Shown piece after piece: positions 53,523-61,655 of a stretch of 64,000 bases of DNA (within the stretch, counting starts at the first letter, position 1; the number at the start of each line of letters is the position of its first letter). The notes below the pieces were generated by a model. It ran no database searches. It was not told the DNA's origin and worked only from the letters and a program-made list of their open reading frames with translations. The translations under genes were made by a program, and so were the position numbers. The stretch is taken from positions 4,626,633 to 4,690,632 of the forward strand of contig NZ_KI911784.1 in the NCBI RefSeq assembly GCF_000516515.1, given 5' to 3'. The stretch comes from Chloroflexus sp. Y-396-1 (GTDB taxonomy: Bacteria > Chloroflexota > Chloroflexia > Chloroflexales > Chloroflexaceae).

Positions 53523-54245
53523 ATGACGTTAACCGGAATTCATGCACTGGTCACCGGCGGTGGACGTGGTCTCGGACGTGCAAGCGCACTGGCATTAGCC
53601 CGTGCCGGTGCGATGGTCTCAGTTCTGGCCCGTAGTGCCGATGAAGTAGCCGAAACGGTGTGGCTGATCGAAGAGAACGGACAGCGAGCCTTGGGACTAA
53701 CGGCTGATGTGCGTGCGAGTGACCAACTTGATCGTGCGGTGAGTCAGGCCCGTGATCACTTTGGGCCAATTCGCGTCCTGGTTGCCGCGGCGGGGATTGG
53801 ATTACGTGCTCCTATTCAGGAAACGACCGAAGAACAGTGGGATGCTGTGATTGATACTCTATTGAAGGGTGTGTTTCTCAGTGCAAAGGCAGTGATCCCG
53901 CAGATGATCGAAGCCGGCGGCGGCAATATTGTCGTGATCGGAGCACCGCTCGACCGTATCGCTGTTCCCGGCTTTGCTGCGTATTACGCCGCAAAGGCCG
54001 GTGTTGACGGTTTGGTCCGCGTCATGGCCAAAGACCTGCGTCGGTTTGGGATCAACGTCAACATCGTACACCCCGGCGGCTTTGCCGATACCTTCATGGT
54101 TCGCACGACTGTACCAGAGGTTCGTACCGGTCTCCTTAGCCCCGATGAGATTGGTCCGGCAGTTGTCGAGCTGGCTGCACTACCGCCACGCAGTCAGACC
54201 GGGCAGACGATAGACGCTCATGCCCGAAAATTGGCGCAAAATTAG
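53523..54245 (+). CDS. SDR-fold protein with altered catalytic tetrad
   Basis: A 240-residue Rossmann-fold short-chain dehydrogenase/reductase-like protein. The nucleotide-binding motif is TGGGRGLG at residues 11-18. Tyr154 and Lys158 of YxxxK are present in YYAAK. The catalytic Ser is Ala141 in VVIGAPLD, the Asn of the tetrad is Leu113 (VIDTLLKGVF), and the usual NNAG is AAAG. Aligned by distance to the Tyr, two of the four tetrad residues are missing, so normal oxidoreductase chemistry is unlikely. ATG 53523 is chosen by the SDR N-terminus MTLTGIHALVTGG. It precedes the sigma factor gene by about 160 bp. Confidence 0.85.
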   Translation: MTLTGIHALVTGGGRGLGRASALALARAGAMVSVLARSADEVAETVWLIEENGQRALGLTADVRASDQLDRAVSQARDHFGPIRVLVAAAGIGLRAPIQETTEEQWDAVIDTLLKGVFLSAKAVIPQMIEAGGGNIVVIGAPLDRIAVPGFAAYYAAKAGVDGLVRVMAKDLRRFGINVNIVHPGGFADTFMVRTTVPEVRTGLLSPDEIGPAVVELAALPPRSQTGQTIDAHARKLAQN

Positions 54246-54258
54246 TCTGTTCATACCC

Positions 54259-54288
54259 TTGACAAAATCTGTGCAAAGATCGAAAATA
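54259..54288 (+). promoter_or_regulatory. Candidate promoter of sigma factor gene
   Basis: A perfect TTGACA (54259-54264) followed at 17-18 bases by an AT-rich -10 region (GAAAATA). It lies 115-140 bases ahead of the start codon. Confidence 0.45.
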
Positions 54289-54402
54289 TACACATCCGAA
54301 ATCTTTGAGGAGGCGTATATCCAGATAGAAAACTATTAACGCCTCGCAAGGAATGTTAAGAACATCGTTGCCGCTAACCGGAAGATGTTAAGGAGTACTG
54401 CC

Positions 54403-55485
54403 GTGAGAGCCTTCCCTCAGAAGCACGCAGCCGACAGTGAAATTGAACCGGAATTGTCCGCTGAGGCCACCGAACTCGATGCTGAGTGGGATGGCGATGT
54501 CGAACTCACTCCCGAAGACCTCGAGATTGAAAACCTTGAACAGCTCGATGATCTCGTGGAAGAGGGCGATATTGAGCCGGTCGAAGACTCGGTACAGCTT
54601 TATCTCCAAGAGATTGGGCAGGTACCGCTGCTTACTGCTGAAGAAGAAGTTGAGCTGGCCCGGCAGTACAGTCGTGGTAAAGAGGCGCGGCAACGTTTGA
54701 AAGCTGAACAATTTGCCAACGACCGCGAGCGCATGCGGCTTGAAATGGAGATGGCCCGTGGTGAAGAAGCACGTCGTCGGCTGATCCAGGCCAATTTGCG
54801 GCTGGTGGTAAGCGTGGCCAAGAAGTATATCGGCAGCCCAATGGCCTTCATGGATCTCGTCCAAGAGGGCAATATCGGCCTGATGCGTGCGGTCGAGAAG
54901 TTTGATTACACGAAAGGTAATCGGTTTAGCACTTACGCTACATGGTGGATCCGCCAGGCGGTCACCAGGGCAATTGCCGAACAGAGTCGACTTATTCGTC
55001 TGCCAGTGCACCTGAGCGAGTCGATTGTTCACCTGCGCCGCGCCATCTACCGTCTCGAACAGGAGCTGGAGCGTGAACCAACTGCTGAAGAATTGGCGCA
55101 TGCCTTGAATATGAGTGTACGCAAAGTAAAGCGCCTGCTTCGGGCTTCAACCCAGCCCATTTCACTGGAACAACCGCTTAACAGCGAGCAAGAAGGCCGG
55201 GTCAGCGAAACACTAGCCGATGAAACAGTGGCTTCGCCAATCGAGATTGCCGAGCAGAAAATGCTGCACGCCGAGTTAACGGCCGCGCTCAATGAATTGC
55301 CTGAACGTGAACGCAAAATTCTTCAGTTACGTTACGGGTTGCTCGATGGGCAACGACGCACGCTCGAGGAGGTAGGGGCAGCGTTCGGTATTACCCGTGA
55401 GCGTACTCGCCAAATCGAGGCTGAGGCATTGCGCCGCCTGCGTCATCCAAGCGTTGGTCAACGCCTGCACGCTTATCTGGATTAG
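54403..55485 (+). CDS. RNA polymerase sigma-70 factor, RpoD-like (group 1/2)
   Basis: A primary-type sigma factor of about 360 residues. Region 1.2 ([20 protein letters not shown]), region 2 ([40 protein letters not shown] and [19 protein letters not shown]), region 3 and region 4 ([35 protein letters not shown]) are all present. The long acidic N-terminal region 1.1 is short, as in group 2 factors. Filamentous phototrophs of this group are known to carry several such factors. GTG 54403 is chosen because AAGGAG lies 7 bases upstream; an ATG at 54385 precedes that site. A terminator-like hairpin follows at 55526. Confidence 0.93.
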   Translation: MRAFPQKHAADSEIEPELSAEATELDAEWDGDVELTPEDLEIENLEQLDDLVEEGDIEPVEDSVQLYLQEIGQVPLLTAEEEVELARQYSRGKEARQRLKAEQFANDRERMRLEMEMARGEEARRRLIQANLRLVVSVAKKYIGSPMAFMDLVQEGNIGLMRAVEKFDYTKGNRFSTYATWWIRQAVTRAIAEQSRLIRLPVHLSESIVHLRRAIYRLEQELEREPTAEELAHALNMSVRKVKRLLRASTQPISLEQPLNSEQEGRVSETLADETVASPIEIAEQKMLHAELTAALNELPERERKILQLRYGLLDGQRRTLEEVGAAFGITRERTRQIEAEALRRLRHPSVGQRLHAYLD

Positions 55486-55525
55486 AGAATGTTCCAAATT
55501 GCGTACTCTCTTGCCAATTCATGGG

Positions 55526-55552
55526 GGGGCGGATTTCCAATCCGCCCCTTAA
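55526..55552 (+). terminator. Terminator of sigma factor gene
   Basis: GGGGCGGATT (55526-55535), loop TCC, AATCCGCCCC (55539-55548), then TTAAAGCTTTT. A REP-like GCGGGCCGCTAGCCCACG follows near 55588. Nothing else is seen in the 303-bp gap 55486-55788. Confidence 0.7.
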
Positions 55553-55788
55553 AGCTTTTCAGAGTTCTCTGAGCCACCTGGGTGCGCGGGCCGCTAGCCC
55601 ACGTTATGCGCTGAGAGGTAAGAGAGCTTGTCGTTCTCCGTAGCCCAGGCACTGAACACATTGCCCCTGATCTGTCGGCACCCAACTGTGGTCGCATCCT
55701 GGCAATGACCACCTGTGGTATGAATCTATATCCGACGATGGCGCAGGTACGGTTCGCGAACCGCACCTACGTGTCGTACTAACCCGTG

Positions 55789-57279
55789 TTACCCTCGCCC
55801 ATAAAGTGCGGTCAGATAGCCTAAACGATAAGCCAGATCACTACTGATCTGGTCAAGACGCATTCGCCACGCCCAATTTCCTTCGGCTCGCCCCGGCAGA
55901 TTGAGACGTGCCCACGAACCCAACCCCAAAATATCTTGCATTGGAATAATCGCCGTGTCGGCAACCGACATCAGCACCGCCCGGATAAAATCCCACGCGA
56001 TGTGTTCATCACGTGCTCCCAGGTAATCCCGCACATGCTGCCGGGTACGTTCATCGAGGGTTGCCCACCAACCAACTGTCGTATCGTTATCGTGGGTTCC
56101 GGTATAGACGACCAGATCACGGCTATAGTTGTGCGGCAGATAGTTGCTTGTCGCATCGCCTCCCCAGGCAAACTGAAGCACTGCCATACCAGGGAAGCCA
56201 AGCTGCTGACGTAATGCCTCGACATCGGGAGTAATCAGACCTAAATCTTCGACAATAATCGGTAATGCGCCTAACTGTGATTGCACGGTTGCAAAGAGGT
56301 CTGCACCAGGGCCAGGCGACCAGCGCCCCTCAAGTGCTGTTTCGGCTTGGGCCGGTACTTCCCAGCAGGCGGCAAAACCACGAAAATGATCGATCCGTAC
56401 AATATCGACCAGGCTAAAAAGGACGCGGAAACGCTCGACCCACCAGTCATACTGACGCTCAGCCAACCGATCCCAGCGATAAAGTGGATTCCCCCAACGC
56501 TGACCGGTAGGACTGAAATAGTCTGGCGGCACTCCGGCAACAACCGTCGGATTTCCGCTATCATCGAGGTGAAATAGCTCAGGATTGGCCCATACATCAG
56601 CGCTATCAAAGGCGACAAAAATTGGTAAATCACCAATGATCTGAATGCCCCGCTCATTCGCGTATTGCCGTAAAGCCGACCACTGGCGGAAAAAGACCCA
56701 CTGCAAGAACTGCTGGAAGCGAATACGGTCGGCCAACACCTGCTGCACCTCGGCCAATGCCGCTGGATCACGCCGCACCAACCCTTCATCCCACCGATTC
56801 CACGGCTCGCCGCGGTAGGCCTCTTTCAAAGCGGCAAAGAGCGCAAACGTATCTAACCATGACCGCTGTTCCTCGCAGAAGCGTGCAAAGTCGGCCCGCT
56901 GCCCGGCATCAGCATGGGCAAGAAATCGGGCAAATGCCCATTCCAGACGGATCTTCTTCCACGGAATAATTGCTCCGTAATCGATCCAATCACCATCACC
57001 ACCCGGAGCACCATCGAGTGCTCCTTCATCAAGCCATCTATTGCGTACTAGTTGTTCGAGCGAAATCAAGAGCGGATTCCCGGCCAGCGCCGATAAACCG
57101 GCATACGGTGAATCGCTATAACTGGTTGGCCCCAGTGGCATAATCTGCCAGCGTCGCTGTTTTGCCATTACCAGCCAATCGACAAACCGGTATGCTGTAT
57201 CCCCAATATCACCAATCCCACCCCGCCCTGGCAATGAGGATGGATGAAGTAAAACTCCACTGACCCGCTGATGATCCAT
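55789..57279 (-). CDS. malQ: 4-alpha-glucanotransferase (GH77)
   Basis: A 496-residue disproportionating enzyme that transfers maltooligosyl chains. It begins MDHQRVSGVLLHPSSLPG and has GIGDIG, DIVRIDHFRGF (nucleophile Asp), PIIVEDLGLI (acid/base Glu) and VYTGTHDNDTTVGWW, the GH77 set. All catalytic residues are present, unlike in the GH13-like protein at 12 kb. ATG 57279 has TTGAGGTG ahead; the longer ORF to 57492 runs through repeats and is rejected. It is a candidate for glycogen or maltodextrin metabolism. Confidence 0.92.
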   Translation of the reverse strand: MDHQRVSGVLLHPSSLPGRGGIGDIGDTAYRFVDWLVMAKQRRWQIMPLGPTSYSDSPYAGLSALAGNPLLISLEQLVRNRWLDEGALDGAPGGDGDWIDYGAIIPWKKIRLEWAFARFLAHADAGQRADFARFCEEQRSWLDTFALFAALKEAYRGEPWNRWDEGLVRRDPAALAEVQQVLADRIRFQQFLQWVFFRQWSALRQYANERGIQIIGDLPIFVAFDSADVWANPELFHLDDSGNPTVVAGVPPDYFSPTGQRWGNPLYRWDRLAERQYDWWVERFRVLFSLVDIVRIDHFRGFAACWEVPAQAETALEGRWSPGPGADLFATVQSQLGALPIIVEDLGLITPDVEALRQQLGFPGMAVLQFAWGGDATSNYLPHNYSRDLVVYTGTHDNDTTVGWWATLDERTRQHVRDYLGARDEHIAWDFIRAVLMSVADTAIIPMQDILGLGSWARLNLPGRAEGNWAWRMRLDQISSDLAYRLGYLTALYGRG

Positions 57280-57363
57280 GATGCACCTCAACATTCCTCG
57301 ATTATCTATTTTGTTGTATTTGCAATTATAACACAGGAAACTATCTACGAAGTCGTCAACCCA

Positions 57364-57420
57364 GATCCTGATCAAAAATCCGGAATTTCCAACAGGCTCG
57401 TCTGTGTACAAAGTGGTCAT
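57364..57420. repeat. Inverted-repeat element family, copy 8 (truncated)
   Basis: GATCCTGATCAAAAATC (57364-57380) followed by a diverged form of the conserved left-half sequence. Only one end is visible. Overlaps the gap before the second DUF58 gene. Confidence 0.5.
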
Positions 57421-57444
57421 TCCAAATGCGCAACCATCCAGATA

Positions 57445-57640
57445 CCGCACAATGCGGGCCGGTGGCCTGCGCACCCAGGTGCCACGGGGCAATAACCGTT
57501 ACTGGAGGAGGCAACGCCAGCAGTGGGTTCCACCCTCGCTTGCGGGGGACTTAGAGGACGCGATGGGAGGCTGATGTACCAACCGATGATTTCGGTCAGG
57601 TGCCGCACAATGCGGGCCGGTGGCTCGCGCACCCAGGTGA
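57445..57640. repeat. REP-like direct repeats upstream of DUF58 gene
   Basis: CCGCACAATGCGGGCCGGTGG followed by a GCGCACCCAGGTG end occurs at 57445 and 57603, a 158-bp step. Each contains the GCGGGCC...GGC palindrome family. The 453-bp gap 57280-57732 has no gene. Confidence 0.7.
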
Positions 57641-57689
57641 CCGTGTGGCCGGATGACGAACATCGCTCGTGTTTCTTTCGATACCGTTG

Positions 57690-57698
57690 TGGTACAAT
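57690..57698 (+). promoter_or_regulatory. Extended -10 promoter of the second DUF58 gene
   Basis: TGGTACAAT, with a TG extension, lies 35 bases before ATG 57733. Confidence 0.5.
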
Positions 57699-57732
57699 TG
57701 AAGCAGATACATTATCCACTACTGGTTCTGCC

Positions 57733-59019
57733 ATGAACACAACCCGACCACTTCTCGTCTTAGTGCTTGCCGGCGCAAGCTTTCTCGCCGCTCAGAGCAC
57801 TGGCCAACGTCTCTTCTTTCATCTCAGCTACATCCTCGCCGCTCTACCGCTGGTTGCGCTAATATGGACCTGGCTCAATCTGTACGGTCTGAGTATTGAG
57901 CGTGAACACAAAAGCCTACGCGCCAGTGTTGGCGAATACACGCGCGAACGATTGACCATTCGTAACCGATGGTGGTTGCCAAAACTATGGATCGAAGTAC
58001 AGGATGAGTCGGACTTGTCCAACCACGAACCCGGTTTTGTGGCCTATCTAGGTGCTCGCGAGATAACCCGTTGGACGACCCGCACGCTTTGTACCCATCG
58101 CGGACGCTTTCGACTCGGGCCAACCCGTATTATCAGCAGCGATCCATTTGGTCTCTTTCGCTTTTCCCGCCTGATCGCTGGCAGTGGCGAAATTATTGTC
58201 TACCCGCCAACCGACATCATTACCGGTTTTCGCCTACCCGGTACCGAACTAGCCGGTGGATCATCGAGTCTGGTACGAACATATACCACGACGCCCAATG
58301 TGGCAACTATTCGTGATTATCAACCCGGTGATAGCCTGAACCGCATCCACTGGCGCAGCACAGCGCGCCAGGGTCGGCTGATGGTCAAAGAATTTGATCT
58401 CGATCCGGCAGCGGACATCTATCTCATCCTTGATTGTAATGAGCGCACGGTCGTGCGTATGCCACCTGCTCGACCACCAACTGATGAACGACAGATCGCC
58501 CCCTGGTGGCAACGGCAACCACCTTCGCGCCAGCACCCTGCTCTCGATTCAACCGAAGAACATGCTGTTTACGTAGCTGCTTCTCTTGCTCGCACACTCC
58601 TTTCACAAAACCGGATTGTTGGTTTACTGGCCTGGAGCGAACGGCTTGAAGTGATTCCTGCTGAGCGCGAAGAGCGTCAACTCTGGAAGATGCTTGAGTT
58701 GTTGGCCGTACTGCGTGCTTCCGGCCAACACTCACTGACCGAGCTTTTACTTGCTGAAGGCCAGCGCTTTGGCCGCGCTACGACCCTGGTCATTATCACA
58801 TCAGATGTTGATCCACGTTGGGTGAGTGCGCTCCAGCAACATATCTATCGTGGCGCTCGAGCTGTGGTCATCTTCATCGACCCGCTGAGTTATGGCGGCT
58901 GGAACGATCCAACCCCCCTTCTCCAACATGTAATCGGATTGCATATCGATGTTTATCGACTACAACGCGGCGACGTGCTGGAGGAAGCGCTGCGCCATCC
59001 GCTTCAGTCGGCAACTTGA
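57733..59019 (+). CDS. DUF58 domain membrane protein (second copy)
   Basis: A 428-residue protein beginning MNTTRPLLVLVLAGASFLAA, with two N-terminal hydrophobic segments and a DUF58 signature IRDYQPGDSLNRIHWRST followed by ARQGRLMVKEFD. The C-terminal half has a VWA-like core (IYLILDCNERT, TLVIITSDVD). It is clearly related to the 20.4-kb DUF58 protein but diverged. No MoxR-type ATPase lies nearby. The long ORF from 57523 covers the promoter and repeats and is not coding. Confidence 0.85.
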   Translation: MNTTRPLLVLVLAGASFLAAQSTGQRLFFHLSYILAALPLVALIWTWLNLYGLSIEREHKSLRASVGEYTRERLTIRNRWWLPKLWIEVQDESDLSNHEPGFVAYLGAREITRWTTRTLCTHRGRFRLGPTRIISSDPFGLFRFSRLIAGSGEIIVYPPTDIITGFRLPGTELAGGSSSLVRTYTTTPNVATIRDYQPGDSLNRIHWRSTARQGRLMVKEFDLDPAADIYLILDCNERTVVRMPPARPPTDERQIAPWWQRQPPSRQHPALDSTEEHAVYVAASLARTLLSQNRIVGLLAWSERLEVIPAEREERQLWKMLELLAVLRASGQHSLTELLLAEGQRFGRATTLVIITSDVDPRWVSALQQHIYRGARAVVIFIDPLSYGGWNDPTPLLQHVIGLHIDVYRLQRGDVLEEALRHPLQSAT

Positions 59020-59252
59020 GAGAACAGTTGTATATACGCTGCGCGAACTGTATATATATGTGCTACCCATTCTTGAACTCTCTGACAAGAGGAAGTAACA
59101 GAAGAGAGCCGACTATCGCCCGCACGAAACATGGTACTAATCGTAATCGGGATTATAGACCTATTGCCTGTTGAAACTGTTTAGTGTACAGTAGAGTCGC
59201 TATACTATGTGTTGTAACGAAAAAGTACTTGTTATTAATGGAAACACACGTT

Positions 59253-61655
59253 ATGGCTCAACCACTTGTGTTCAAACGGGGTACCGCTAAGCGTTTCTAC
59301 TCAGGATTCATCGTTACCCTCATCCTCGGCTTCCTCTTCAGCGTAGTCATGTCGGTTTTTGCGGCGGGAACTTTAACTGTCCAGGTATATCTCGACAGTG
59401 ATCGCGATGGAACCTTCGACAGTGGTGAAACTGGGATCAGCGGTGTTCTGGTCTCGGTCTATTCTGCTGAAAGCGTGATCGTTGGTCTAAATACAACCGA
59501 CAGCAACGGGCAAGTGGTCTTCCCCTCATTACCCGACGGCAACTATCGCATTGAAGTAAGTAACCTTGGCGCCCGGGTTGTCTCTGTACCGGGAAACGAT
59601 AACCCCGGCCTCCTCTCATTTGTGACTATTTCGGGAGGTGCTGTCACCCAACGAATTGGTCTGCGTGAGCTTGACGGTGGTTCGGTAGATACCGGCGCGC
59701 CAGTCGGAACCCGCAGTATCTCAGTGCGCGTCTGGGATGACAGCGACGCTGATGGCATTCAGGATGCAAGTGAACCATCATTGAGCGGTCTCCCGGTACG
59801 CCTGGTTGATAGTCTGGGCAATCTTGTTTCCGGGCCGGTAAACACTGATGCGCTGGGACGCGCAACCTTTAACAACGCCCCCACCGGCGCCGGCTATCGT
59901 GTACGCATTCTGGCGGCTGACATTCCATCAGGCTACATTCTAACCCAAGCCTTTGTGAACGATGGCGATCCAAACCCAACCATTCGCGACTCGAACGCGG
60001 TACTGGTGAGTGGAAATGTAGAGGCAACACTGCCTAGTACCGGACGCGGCGTAAACATTGACAGCGTTGATATTGGTTTCACTCGTGGAGCAGTGAGTGG
60101 CTTCCTCTGGCGCGACAACGACCGCGATGGGCTGTGGGACAGTGGTGAACCACGATTGAATGGGGTCACTGTTCAGTTGGTAGATACGAGTACCTCTACA
60201 GTAATCAGCACCACTACCACGCGCCAGCGGATCGGATCGACCCAACCCGAAGACGGTGGTATCTTTGTGTTCCCCAGTTTGCCGCTGACGACAACTTATC
60301 AGGTCGTGATACCCAATAGCCAGTTTGCCAGCGGCGCCCCGCTCTTCGGCGCGGCAAATTCACCGAGTGTTGCCGGTGGTGATGTAGGTTTGCAAGATGG
60401 AATACCTGGCACAAATGACGTAACCGGGCCGGTTCTCACCGTGAATGCCACGACGAATGTCTATTCCGACCAACGTTTCGGCTTCTATAAGGGCGTCGTG
60501 GGTGACTTCGTCTGGCTTGACGATGATAGTGATAGTAATCAGGACCCCGGCGAAATCGGGGTGAACGGTGTCATTGTCTTTGTAGATGCCGACAATGATG
60601 GCATCCGAGACAGCGGCGAACTCTTTACCGTTACTACCAATAATCCAAACAATGGTCAACCTGGCTACTATCTGTTCGATGATCTGCCACTAGGCAGCAG
60701 CTACCGCATTACCCTCGATCCGGATAACTTCAAAGCCGGTGGTGCATTGGTCGGTCTGGGCAATTCGACCGGAACTGCGGCTACGAATGGGAATGGTGAT
60801 TTTTACGTCTATCAAGTTTCGAGCACCTTGAATGAAGCTTCACCACAGAATATTATTATTGACTTTGGCCTGTACCAGCTAGCCCAAATTTCCGGTCAGG
60901 TCTTCTTCGACGGCGCGAATGCACCGGCTGATAATGCAGCCAGTGGTGAGCCGGGGGTTGGCAGCGTCACGGTACGGTTGCGAGACGGCAGCGACGCCAT
61001 CATCACGACGACTACGACCCTCCCCGACGGAACGTTCACCATCTCCAATGTCGCCCTCGGCACGTATCGGCTGGAGTTTGTCAACCCCGATGCAACAAAC
61101 TTCAGCTTTGTAGCCGCCGATACGGCGGATAACCGCGTTGCCAGCATTGTGAGCAACAACGGTCGCACCGCGCTGTTCACCGTCAACGCCTCGAACCAGA
61201 GCATCGTGCGCTCCGCCGCGCTGATCGGGAAGAGTACGGTGAATGGGATCACCTTCGTTGACCAGGCCTATGACGGGCAGCGTAGCGGCGATCCGGCGCT
61301 CGCCAACGTGACCGTCAATCTGACCGCGACGGTCGCGCTACCTAATCTGACCACCACCATCACGCGCAGCACCACCACCGACAGTAGCGGCAATTACAGC
61401 TTTGGCGGGCTGCCCGGCGGAACAGGGGCAGTTACCTTCACGCTGAGCTTCACCCCACCGCCGGCCACCCCACCGTACCAGGTGACCCAGGCCGATGTGG
61501 GAGCGGATGCAACCGATAGCGACGGCGCTGCCGACCTGACCGATCAGCCGCTCGGCGTGGGAACAACTGCCAGCCGCGACCAGGGCTACTACCAGAACGT
61601 GACCGTCCAGGCGCGGGTGTTTGAGGAGACCGCTACGATCAACAATACGTTTTGA
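59253..61655 (+). CDS. Giant SdrD/Cna-B-like repeat surface protein, 5' part before frameshift
   Basis: About 800 residues before a stop. An N-terminal signal/anchor (FIVTLILGFLFSVVMSVFAAG) is followed by four SdrD-B-like calcium-loop repeats (VYLDSDRDGTFDSGETGISG, VWDDSDADGIQDASEPSLSG, LWRDNDRDGLWDSGEPRLNG, VWLDDDSDSNQDPGEIGVNG). Then comes the first long repeat unit (start FDGANAPADNA) of Cna-B-like folds. Such proteins act as stalk or adhesin at the cell surface. The stop at 61653-61655 comes from an extra T: the next repeat copy reads ACG TTT GAG where this one reads ACG TTT TGA. The start may be ATG 59238 or 59253. ATG 59253 is preferred because GGAAA lies about 10 bases ahead. Confidence 0.85.
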   Translation: MAQPLVFKRGTAKRFYSGFIVTLILGFLFSVVMSVFAAGTLTVQVYLDSDRDGTFDSGETGISGVLVSVYSAESVIVGLNTTDSNGQVVFPSLPDGNYRIEVSNLGARVVSVPGNDNPGLLSFVTISGGAVTQRIGLRELDGGSVDTGAPVGTRSISVRVWDDSDADGIQDASEPSLSGLPVRLVDSLGNLVSGPVNTDALGRATFNNAPTGAGYRVRILAADIPSGYILTQAFVNDGDPNPTIRDSNAVLVSGNVEATLPSTGRGVNIDSVDIGFTRGAVSGFLWRDNDRDGLWDSGEPRLNGVTVQLVDTSTSTVISTTTTRQRIGSTQPEDGGIFVFPSLPLTTTYQVVIPNSQFASGAPLFGAANSPSVAGGDVGLQDGIPGTNDVTGPVLTVNATTNVYSDQRFGFYKGVVGDFVWLDDDSDSNQDPGEIGVNGVIVFVDADNDGIRDSGELFTVTTNNPNNGQPGYYLFDDLPLGSSYRITLDPDNFKAGGALVGLGNSTGTAATNGNGDFYVYQVSSTLNEASPQNIIIDFGLYQLAQISGQVFFDGANAPADNAASGEPGVGSVTVRLRDGSDAIITTTTTLPDGTFTISNVALGTYRLEFVNPDATNFSFVAADTADNRVASIVSNNGRTALFTVNASNQSIVRSAALIGKSTVNGITFVDQAYDGQRSGDPALANVTVNLTATVALPNLTTTITRSTTTDSSGNYSFGGLPGGTGAVTFTLSFTPPPATPPYQVTQADVGADATDSDGAADLTDQPLGVGTTASRDQGYYQNVTVQARVFEETATINNTF

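Noticed and set aside
54388-55101. Long minus-strand ORF opposite the sigma factor gene
   Set aside because: Antisense shadow of a well-supported sigma factor; no ribosome site or family match.
57280-57492. Extended 4-alpha-glucanotransferase N-terminus
   Set aside because: It covers inverted-repeat and REP-like sequence. MDHQRVSG is the normal enzyme start.
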